DNA of 64,000 nt from an uncultured Sterolibacteriaceae bacterium (lineage in GTDB: Bacteria > Pseudomonadota > Gammaproteobacteria > Burkholderiales > Rhodocyclaceae): assembly GCA_937888595.1 (NCBI GenBank), contig CALARK010000022.1, positions 248,001 through 312,000 of the forward strand, given 5' to 3'. Made by a program: the position numbers and the translations under genes. A model generated the notes under the pieces. The model was not told where the DNA came from, did not search any database, and was given only the letters and a program-made list of their open reading frames with translations. Of the stretch, positions 8,336 to 18,900 are shown piece after piece (positions within the stretch are counted from its first letter, which is position 1; each line of letters starts with the position of its first letter).

Positions 8336-9898
8336 TTATTGTGGTTTGGCGGCGGGCGAATCCGTGGCGTTTTTGTCGGCAACTCTGAATACCTGCCCCT
8401 GCCATTGGTTCAGCGTGGACCCGATGGCCGTGGCCAGGGTTTTCACATCGTGACTATCTATCGTTTCGGGCAGCACTTCCAACCCTACTGAATTATAGAG
8501 CCGACCCCAGGCAGCCTGGGCGTTCGAATAGGCGGCATAGCGTTGGTATTCGGCCAGCAGCGCCCGCGCTTCGGCGCGGATCACTTCCAGTTCGGAATCG
8601 AACTTGCTCTTTGCGGCGGCCTGGGCGAAATGGTAGAGCCGCTGGTCGACACGCAGACTTTCCTCGGCGAACGACAATTCATTCAGCGACAGGGCATAGC
8701 GTTGCACGGCGACCCGCACCTGGGTTAGCACGGCCATCGACAGCGCCATGCGCCGCATGTCATCGGTTTTGTTCTGGTTTTCGTGAGCTTCTTTCAGCGA
8801 TGGCCATTGCGCCAGTTTGAGAATGTTCCACGTCAATCGCACACTGGTATCGAACCAGCTGCTGTTGTAGTTGTACTTGTTGGAATCGTATTGCAGGCCG
8901 GCATCGAGGCTGAGATTGGGCCATAGCAGCAGCTTGGCGGCCTTAATGTCGTTTTCGGTGACGCGGCGGCGATACCATTCCTCCATGATCTCGGGGCGCT
9001 TTTCCAGCGCCATGGTTTCGAGGTCGGCGACATTGGCGGGCGGCGGCGGCAAGGTGAATTCCTGCTGATCGGCGAGTGTATAAGCTGTGCCCGGCGCAAT
9101 GGACATCAAGGCCGTCAGCTCGGCGCGCGCTAGTTCCAGATCCTGGCGGCGCAGCGTTAACAGATTGACCGCATCGAGCAGTGCGCGTTCATAGGCAAGC
9201 ACTTCCGCCTGCGGCATCAAGCCTTCCTTTTCCACCTGCTTGGCGCGGGCCAGCGCGGTATTGACGCGCGCCAGCAGCGCATCCACACGACCGATCAGCT
9301 TTTGTGCGCCGAGCGCCCGCCAGTAACTGTTGCGTACATCCTGCAGCACGTTCTGCACGACCTTGCGCCGGCGTTCCTCGGCCATCAGTACCTGGTCGGC
9401 CTTCTGCTGTGCGCGGTAATAGGAAACACCGAAATCCAGCGCATTCCAAGAGAAAGTCAGATTCGCCAGAGTGCGGTGGCGCTCCTGGGAGGTGGAAGGA
9501 CGCAGGGTTTCCAGACCATCTTCGATGCCCACGGAACGGCCGCCGGAATCGTTGTTGCGATCAACATAGCCGGCGCCCGCCACCAGTCGAGGCAGCATCT
9601 CATAGGTGGAGACGTCAAATAGGCTTTGCGATAGCGCCGTTTCCATCAACTTGAGTTTGTAGTCGAGGTTGTATTTCAACGCCCGTGCTGCCGCATCTTC
9701 AAAGGTCAGCGGGGCGGTGATCGGCTCCTGCTCGGCGTACATCTGCATACGGTCCTGGGTCACCCGATCCTTGATTTCCTTGTCGGTGTAGGGAATCGGG
9801 CTGACCGTGCCGCAACCGGCGAGAAACAGCGCACAGCAGGAGGCAGCCAGCAAACTAGGATAGAAAGGAATGGTGTTTTTCTGTCTGTGATTTTTCAT
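8336..9898 (-). CDS. TolC-family outer membrane efflux lipoprotein
   Basis: A 520-residue outer membrane factor. The ATG at 9898 gives a clear lipoprotein signal (hydrophobic stretch, then LFLAGC), so it was preferred over longer frames. Two repeated coiled-coil halves typical of OEP domains are visible (FEDAAARALKYNLDYKLKL; YRAQQKADQVLMAEERRRKV; LELARAELTALMSIAPGTAY; RVAVQRYALSLNELSFAEES). It should form the trimeric outer-membrane channel for the giant adhesin encoded 34 bases upstream. It belongs to the same minus-strand operon as the three adaptor-type proteins. It appears intact. Confidence 0.88.
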   Translation of the reverse strand: MKNHRQKNTIPFYPSLLAASCCALFLAGCGTVSPIPYTDKEIKDRVTQDRMQMYAEQEPITAPLTFEDAAARALKYNLDYKLKLMETALSQSLFDVSTYEMLPRLVAGAGYVDRNNDSGGRSVGIEDGLETLRPSTSQERHRTLANLTFSWNALDFGVSYYRAQQKADQVLMAEERRRKVVQNVLQDVRNSYWRALGAQKLIGRVDALLARVNTALARAKQVEKEGLMPQAEVLAYERALLDAVNLLTLRRQDLELARAELTALMSIAPGTAYTLADQQEFTLPPPPANVADLETMALEKRPEIMEEWYRRRVTENDIKAAKLLLWPNLSLDAGLQYDSNKYNYNSSWFDTSVRLTWNILKLAQWPSLKEAHENQNKTDDMRRMALSMAVLTQVRVAVQRYALSLNELSFAEESLRVDQRLYHFAQAAAKSKFDSELEVIRAEARALLAEYQRYAAYSNAQAAWGRLYNSVGLEVLPETIDSHDVKTLATAIGSTLNQWQGQVFRVADKNATDSPAAKPQ

Positions 9899-9932
9899 GG
9901 TTTCATCGTGAGCATCAATGGGCATCGAAAGG

Positions 9933-12900
9933 TTAACTGGATGAGTGCGCTGACTGCGCGGCGTAAGCACCCGCGGGCAGCGGCAAACGTCCGATGCCGC
10001 CACGCAACTGATCGGCGAACGATGGCGCGGGGCTGTCGATCCACGACGCGACCGGTTCCATACGTCCCGCAACAGCGGTATCCGTCGTTGACTGCATCCT
10101 TGACGTATCGATGCGCGACGCATCGGCGGACTCCTCGCTGGGTCGCGCCTCCGCCGGGGGCTGAAGCGGTTGTTTTTTCAGTTGCTTTTCCAATAGTTGT
10201 CGAGCATCCGGCTGGAAGAGTTCCGGCGTCGGCAGCGCATGGTCACTGCTCAGGGTGATGCGACCGTAGCGGCCGTCCACCACGCGACCGATGCATGTCG
10301 CCTGTTGCTGCGAGTCACGCACGGCATGCTGGATGAACAGGTTGGGGTCCATGCCTAAGTCCGGCGTCTGCGAGGATAGCCGGATATCGCCTGCCGCAAC
10401 CCATTCCGGCCGGCCGAACTGATGCGCGTCGTCCATTGCGCGCTCCGCCTGGGCGCTTTCCACCGCGCGGTTCACATAAACGATGGGGTGGAAGGGAATC
10501 GGCAGCCGGCGCACGTCGTTGAATCGCTCGCCGAGAAAATACACGCTTGGATCGGTGACTACGGGACTCACTGACAGCGGATCGTGCGACAAGAGCGAAT
10601 CGATAGGTGGCGTGGGCGGCAATCCGCCGAATGGTGTTGGCGAGAGAGGCGGATTTTCCGCCATCACATTCACCGTGACCGTGGCCGTCTCGGTCACACC
10701 GCCGCTGGTGACGGTGTAGGTGTAGCTGTCGTTGCCCACATAGCCCGGTGCGGGTGTGTAGGTAATGGTGCCGTCGGGGTTGACGGTCACGCTGCCGTGC
10801 TGCCCCTGGGTGACTCCGGTGATGGAGTGGTCGGGGTTCTCGAAGCTGTCGTTGGCCAGCACGTTGGTGGTGACGGGCACGCCGGGGCGCGTGTTGGCGC
10901 TGTCGTCGGCGATATCCGCGACCGGGGTGACGGTGAGGGCGAGCGTGGCCGTGGCGGAGCCGTTGCTGGCGCCGGTGCCATCGCTCACGGTGTAGCCGAC
11001 ACTGGGCACGCTGCCGTTCCAGTCCGGAACAGGCGTGAAGGTGTAGCTGCCGTCGCTACCCAGGGTGAGCGTGCCCACGCCGGGGATGTTCGCCGTCTGG
11101 CCAGGCGAGTAGTGCTGGCCGCCCACGTCGAAGCCCGTTACCGTCAGGGGATTGCCATCCGGGTCGCTGTCGGCGACGTCGCCGCCGCTGCCGGAAATCA
11201 CGTTGCCGCTGATCGGCGTGTCTTCGGGCGTGCTGCGGGTGTCATTGTTGGCGGCCGGCGGGCGGTTGCCGCCGATGGTGACGGTGAGCGTGGCGGTGGA
11301 CGTGTCGCCGTCGTGGTCGGTGATGGTGTAGGTGAAGGTGTCGGTCAGGCTACCACCGGCCAGGGCGATGACCGCCGCGTTGGTCTGATCGACCGTGTAG
11401 GTGTAGCTGCCGTCGGCGTTGAGCGCCAAACTGCCGTAGCTTCCTGTACTGGTCTGTGGCGTGACCGCCCCGGCCGCCGCCGCGCCGTCGGCGCCGATGG
11501 CGTCGTTGGAGTAGACGTTGCCGGTGACGCTGCCGGTCTGCTTGAGGAGCGAGGTACTGTCGTTGGCCGCCGTCGGCGTGTCGTCAATGATCTGCACGGT
11601 CAGGGTGCCGGTGGCCGTGCCGGCGCTCTGGTCGGTGACAGTGAGCGCGATGGCGTCGCTGCTCTCGGTGGCGCCCGGTTGGTCGAGTGGCGCCTTCAGC
11701 GTGTAGGTGTAGGTCAGTGTGCCCGCCGTGGGCGCGGCGGGATCGCCGGACGAAGTAAAGCCGGTGATCTGCAAAATGCCTTCGCCGGTGTCGATGACGG
11801 CGGAAGGTGAAGCGGCGGTAAAGCCGTTCAGCTGCGCCACGGTGAAGGTGGTGCTGCCGATGGTGACCGATGCCATGCCGTCGGGCGCGCTGACGTTGAT
11901 CGTGCCGGTGGTGGTTTCACTGGTGTCGCCGGCCGAGGTGAGGCCATGCTCCAACACCGTGGCTTCGCCTGTCGCCGCACCGTTGCCGTCCACCGGCGCG
12001 ATGCTCGGTGCACCATCGGTTTGGCCGTGGATGGTGATGGTGAGCTGCGCCGTGTCGGTCAGGCCGCCGGGGTCTTGCACCGTGTAGGTGAAGGTTTCGG
12101 TCAGGGTTTGCCCAGTCAGCAGGGCATTGACGGTGGGATTGGCATTGTCGAGCACGTAGCTGTAGCTGCCGTCGGCGTTCAGCGTGAGGCTGCCGTACTG
12201 GCCGGCGAGCGGCGTGCCGAGTGTGCCGGCGGTGCCAACACCGGCTTCCGGCCCGGTGCGGATGCCCGCGACGGTCAGCTCGGCGGTGGTGTTGTCCGGG
12301 TCGTGATCGTTTGTGATCACGTTGCCGGTAGCCGGCGTACCGGTGTCCTCGGTGACGCTGTTGCTGTCGTCCACACCCACCGGCGGGTCGTTGGTGGCGT
12401 TGATGGTGATGGTGCCGTTGATGGTTGTAGCGTCGAGCGCTGCCGGGCCGCCGGCGTTGCCGCCGGGCTGGACGTTGTTGCCATCGTTGAGCACCACGGT
12501 GTAGCTGCGCGTGGTGTCAGCGCCAAAGTTGGTGGGATTGTCGCTGGTGTTTTTGTACTGGATTGCAGCGAGGATGGCTTCCACATCCGCCACGGTTGCC
12601 GTATTGGTGAGCGTAATAACCAGCGGTGTGCTGCCAGTGCCGCCGCTGGTGCCAGCAATGCCGGTGGTGACGCTGCTAGCGACTTGCAGCACGTCGCCGG
12701 CTACGCCGTCGGTCAGGGTGACGGTGATTGTGCCGGCGCCAAAAGTCGACGCTGACAGGACGGCGGTGGTGCTGAGGTCAATGTCAGTGAGCGTGCCGGA
12801 GCTGAGCAGATTCACCGGATCGATTGAAGTGCCGCTGCCGGTGGTCGCGTTTTCCGTGACTGTCGGGTTGGTGGCGGTGTTGGTCAGGGTTGGTGCGTCG

Positions 12901-15900
12901 TTCTGCGGCGTGACCGTGGTGCCCAGCGTGTGGGTGGTTGACCAGGTGCTGGTCTGGCTGCCGACCGTGGTGCTGATGTCGCTGCTGGCGCTGAATGTTT
13001 GCGCGCTGTCGGCAACGCGCACGCTGAGGCCGCCCGGTGTGCCGTTGTAGTTGGCGACCGGCACGAAGCGCAGGCTGGCATCGGTGGGCAGGATCAGCGC
13101 GCTGGCGTCGCTGGGGGTGCCGATGTCAGTCCAGCCGCTGCCCGTGTTGTATTGCCACACGCCTTGCGTAGTTGCGTTGGCGGTATTGCCGACGATGGCG
13201 ATGCCGCCGAAGTGAGTTTCCGCGTGGCCGCCGCCGTCGATGGCGGATTGGTCATCCGTGGCGTCGGCATAGCCAAATCCGAGGCTGGCCACCGTGGCGC
13301 CGGCCGGGTTGGTGCTGTCTTCAGGGATGCTGGCAAGCGTGGTGTCGGCGCCCGTCGGGCGGTCGTTGACGTTGGTGACGCTGGTGTTCAGCGTGACGGC
13401 GTTGCTGGCGTCGCTGTAGCGCGTCGTGCCGCCGGAGTTGGCGCCCGAAACGTCGGCGGTGTTGCCGCTGGTGACCGTGCCGCCGCTGTCGTCGATGAGG
13501 CGCGCATCCAGCCCGCCGGGGGTGCCGTGGAAATCAGGCGCCGGGTCGAAGCGCAGCCTGGCGTTGGTGTCGAGCAGCAGGGCGCTGCTGTCGGAAACGG
13601 CGGGCAGGTCGGTCCAGTTCGTGCCGCCATCGGTCGAATACTGCCATTTGCCCTGGGCGGCGATGGCGTTGTTGGTGGTGATGGCGATACCGGCGAAGCT
13701 GTTGGCGCTGCTGCCGTCCGAGATGTTGTCCAGGGCGTCGGAGAACTTGCCGCCGAACAGGTTGCTTACCGTGTCGCCGCTGCCGCCATTGGTGTCTTCG
13801 GTGGCGGCCGGCAGCGTGACGGCCGTGGCGTCGGTGCGCGTCGGCGCGTCGTTCACGCCATTGACCGTGACCGTGAAGGTGCGGGTGGTGACGAGAATGT
13901 TGCTGCTGCCGTCGGCGTAGCTGTAGTCGCCGGGGTAAGCGGCGGGATTGTTGGTGTCGCCGGTCAGCGACGTTGGCCGCGTGCCGGTATTGCCGTTGTC
14001 GTTATAGACCACGGTGACGGTGAAACTGCCGTTCCAGTCGGCGGAGGTCGGCGTGCCGGGGTCGTCGGGGAAGGTGATGGTCAGCGCTTGCAGGCGGGAA
14101 TTGAGCTCGGCCTGGGTGGCGCCGGTGATGGTGATGGTGTGGGTGCCGGTGCCGCTCACGCTGCCGCCCGTGCCGCCGACGGCGCTGATGACGCCCTTGC
14201 CCACCGTGACGGTGGTGGACATGGTGGTCGCGCCGTTGCTGTCCGGGTCGGCGACGCTGAGGTTGGCGTTGTCGGCATTGAGCGTCAGTGTGCCCGAGCC
14301 TTCGTTTACCGTGACGTCATTCGCTGTGACATTGCCCGGGTCGTTGATCGAGGAGATGAACAACGGGCGGGTGTTGCTGACCACGTCATAGACGCCGTAG
14401 TCCGAGACTTTGGTGGCGTAGGCGTCGAAGGTGTCGGTGCTCGGCACGGCCGGCAGGCCGACCTGCTGGTTGCTGTCGCCACCGTTGGCTTTTCCGGTGA
14501 GTGTGCCCCCCGCGTCGCGCAGGCGGTCGTCGGCGATGACTTCGATGCTGTAGGTGCCGTCAAGATTGGCGTTGCCGAGGTTGGTGAATTGAACTTGCAG
14601 GCCGGCCAGATAGGTGTTGATCTGACTCAGCGTACCGCGTAGTTCGAGGGCTTTGTTGTTCCCGGAGAGCACGCCGTCCACGGTGACGCTGCCTGGCGTG
14701 CTGCTGTTCAGGACGATGCCCATATTCGTGTAGTCGGTAGCCGTCAGCGGATTGCCGCTGCTGTCCAGCACCCGCACCGTGGCCTGGAGGATGCCGTCGG
14801 TTTCGCCGGTGGCGTAGCCGTCGTTGCTGTCCACGTCGCCGATCGAGAAGCCGCTGACGGCGATCGTGGTGGTGTCCGAAATGGTGACGGTCGAGGCGGT
14901 GCGGCTCACCGTCGGCGCGTCGTTGATCGCAGTGAGGGTGATGTCGCTGACGATGTTGGGCGGATTGGCGGCCACGCTGCCGCTGCCCGTGTCGCTGCCG
15001 ATGCGCGAGCCGGCGTCGTCGAACGTCAGCGTCAGGGTCACGTCGCCGGCGGCGGCGCCGTTGATGTCGTGGTTGACGTTCGAGGCGCCGGTGTAGAACA
15101 GGCCGCCGCTGGTGTCATCGGCGGTATTGCCAAAGTTCCGGCCGTTGAGCAGCGCCTGGATGTCGGCGGCGCGGCCGGTGAGGGTGACGGTTGCCGTGTT
15201 GTCGCCGCTGATCGTGACGGCCTGGCCGCCGCTGGGCGTGATGCTGGTCTGCGCGCCGGCGGCGCCGAAGTCCAGCGTACCGCTGCCGACCGAGACGGTG
15301 ACGGTGACCGGCGTGTCGAAGGCGGCGGATTCGGGGTCGGAGACCGTGAAGCCACTGATCTGGGTGCGCGTGTCTTCGTTGACGGTGAGCGAGCCGGGGC
15401 CGGTAAAGGTGGGCGTTTCATTGACGCGGGAGGCGCGCAAATCCACCGTGGCGGCGGTCAGATTGGGGTCGGTGGCGGCGGGCGAGGCGGCGCTCTTCCA
15501 GTCGTACACCGCATTCGGCACGGTGGTGGGGGCGCCGCCCGGCGTGGCGGACTGGTTCAGCGTGCCGCCGTTCGCGCCGCTGGTCAGGTTGCCAGAGGCG
15601 TCGCGCATCCGGTCGTCCACGATGACTTCGAGCTTGTAGCGCGTGTTGGTGTCGTTGGCGAAGGTGACGCTCAGCCCGGCCAGGGCAGCATTGACCTGGG
15701 CGCGGGTGCCCTGGATTTGCAGGATGCTGTTGGCGCCGCCAGAGGCATGCCAAAGCCCGGAGGTGTCGCCCGGCGTGGCATAGCCGATGCTGACGCCGCC
15801 GCCCGCGAAGCCGGTTGCGTAATTGCCGATCGGATTGCCGGACGCATCGAGGATACGCACGGTGGCCTGGACGAAATCGGTTTCGCCGGTGATAAGGCCA

Positions 15901-18900
15901 TCGGTGAGGTCGGGGTCGGCGATGGTGAAGCCGATGACCTGGTTATTGGCCGGATTGGCGCTGTCGATGTCGATGGGGCCACTGGGCGCGGTCAGCGTGG
16001 GCTTGTCGTTGGTCGGGCTGAGCGTGATGAGAAAGGCGTTGCCGCTGTCTTCCGCAACGCCGTCGTTGACCACGAAATGGAATTTGTCGTTGTAGGTGCC
16101 GAGGCCGTCGGTGGTCGGCGTGCCGATTTCCGCGCCATTGTGCTTGTAGGTGACGCGGTTGTGGTCAATGTCGTCCTGCGTGAAGGTGGAGCCCACACCC
16201 AGCGCGGCGCCGTTCAATTGCAGCACGCCTTGTGTCGGCGCCTGGGTGATGCGGAACTGGCGCTGGACGGTGGTGTTGTCCGAATCGATGGCGGTGAGGT
16301 GGGCGCTGGTGATGGTGGCCGTGCCGCCTTCGGGGACGTCGGCGAGGATATTGTTCTTGCCTTCCGTTGCGCCGCCGCCGGTGATGGTGGCGGCGATGCT
16401 CGGGTCGGCGTCGCCCGGTTTGTCGGCCACTTGCGGCGGGTTGTTGACCGGGATGACCTGGAGGGTGGCCGTGGCGGGGGCGCTCTGGTTGGACTGGGCG
16501 GAGCCGCTGGTGTCCGTCGGGGGCGTCGTGTTGGTGGCGAAAGGATCATTGGGGTTGGCCAGATCATCGCGCACGATGTAACTGAAGTGCAGGTTGGGGC
16601 CGCCGCTGTAGGCAAGCGGCTCGCTGCCGTCGTGCACATAGCGCAGGCCCGAGGTGTCGCCATCGGCGCTGGCGGTGAGCAGGGTGCTGGGCAGCCACTC
16701 ATCGGTGCTCACGTTGACCCAGGTGCTGCTGATGCTGTCCCAGCGCTGCAACTGGCCACGTTGAGTGCCGCCGCCGTCCCTCGCCACGTCGGTGATCTTG
16801 AACCAGAGGAAGTCCTGCGCGCCTTCGCCGGTTTGCTTGGCCGGGTCCTGACTCAGGTCGACGTCGTTCATGCCGATGACGCTGCCGTCCAGGCGCACGG
16901 CGTTGGTGTTGCCCTCCGTCACCTGCGCCGTGCCGCCGCTTGCGGTGGGGCGGTCGTTGGTGGGGGTGATGTTCAGGGAAAAGCTGCTGGTGTAATGGTT
17001 GGGCGTGCCGTCGCTGACGGTGTAGCCAAAGCTCGCGGTGTGGTTTTCGCTGCCGTCGTGGACGAAGCGGATGTTGCCGTCGTTGATGTCCTGTTGCGTG
17101 AACTGGCCGTTGGTGGGGATGGCGGTCCAGACGCCGCTGATATTACGCTCCACCGTGCCGTTGGGTGGCTGGACGGTGAGGGTGTAGACGGTTTCCGCCG
17201 GTGGAATGGTGACGGAAACGTCGTCGGCCGGGTTGCCTGGCGTGCCCATGTCGTCGGTGCGGGTGATGGTGTAACTCAGCATATCGCTGCTGATGACGTA
17301 GCCGCCGCCGGCACCGACGTTGGCTTCGTTCCAGGTGGCCGTATCGTTGCCGTTGGTCATGGTGCCCGGGGCGAAGGTGTAGGTCATGTTGCCGCCGCCG
17401 TAGCCCGGCGTAGCGGGGCGGGGATCGCCCTCGTAGGTGTCGTGGTTGGCCGTGGCGTCCGCCGTCACGTTGATGTAAAAAGTTTGCGTGGCGATGGCGC
17501 CGGAGGGCGTGTCGCGCAGGCCGCCTTCGCGCCCGCCGGTGGGGTTGGCGGGATCGGTCCACACGTCGTAGCCGAAGGCCGAGTCGCGTACCGTGAAGGT
17601 GAAACTGTCTTGCGTGTTGGCCGTGACGTTGGTGGTCTGGTAGTAGCGCACATTACCCGCGTCCACGTCGGCCTGGGTGAAGCGGCCGCCGTCGCCGAGC
17701 GTGATCCAGCCGTCGTTGCCGTAGCCCGCGCCGCCGCCGACATACAACTGGATTTCGCCCTGGGTCGGGCGGGTACCGATGGTGTAGACGAGCTGGTCGG
17801 TGGGTGTGGTCTGGCTGGTGTCGGCGGGGTTGCGGTCGGCGTCCTGGATTTGCAGCATCGCGGTGGTCAGGGTGACCGGGGAGCCGCTCACCCGTTCGGG
17901 CACGTTGAGCGGGTGGTCCGAGTCGGCGTGGGCATTGTTGAGCGTCGGGTCGTCGTTGTTGGGCAGCACCGTCAGGGTGATGGTCTGGTCGGCGGTCGCC
18001 TTGGCTGTTACACCTTCGCCGCCGCCGGCGTCGGTGACGTGGATTTGGTAGGAGGGCGTGATGGCGCCCGGCGCGTTCGGTTCGGCGCCGTTCTGGAAGA
18101 ACTTGAGTTGCGTGGCGAGGTTGGCGCGCTGGGTGGCGTCGAGCGTCACCGTGCCGGTGAGTGCCTCGCCAGCGTCAACCACGTTGTTGCCATTGGCGTC
18201 GATGAACAGCGTGCCCTGGCCGCCGGTATTGATGTTGTCGATGACGATGGTGGCGTTGGCAAGCGTGTCGTAGCTGTCGCCCAGATCGATGGTCGGGGCG
18301 ACGACTTTGACCTGGCCTTCGATCAGCGTCGGGCTGCCGCTTACGGTGGGGATGACGTTCTTGGGCGTGATGGTGATGGAGAGCGTGCCATTGGTCGTGG
18401 CGCCGCCGCCGTCGCTGACGGTGACGCCTACGCTGTCGGTGGTGTTGCTGGCGATGTCGGCGCCGTTGTGGGTGTAGGTGAGATTGCCAAGGCTGGTGAC
18501 CGGGATGACGGAGCCGACCACCACCGCGCCACCGTTGTAGCTCAGGGTGCCGAGTGTGGGCAGCGAGGTGATCGTCACCATCTGCTGGGCCAGCACCTGC
18601 TGGCCGGTCAGGATGTCCACGTCGAGGGCGTTGGCGTCGGTGGCAAGCTGCGTGAGCGCAAACGCGCTGCTGCCGCCTTCGCTGACGGTGAGGGCGACGC
18701 CGGTGCTGAGGTCGGGCGCGTCGTTCACGGCGGTGACGGCGATGTTGCTGACAGTGAGATTGCCGGAACCTCCGTTGGTCACATCGGTGGCGGTCAGGAC
18801 GATCTGCGGCGTGAAGCCGCTGGTGGAGCTGTTCTGATTGGCGTCCGGCGTGAATTGCAGGGTGGCGAGCGTGTTGTTGATGTCCGTCAGCGAACCGGTC

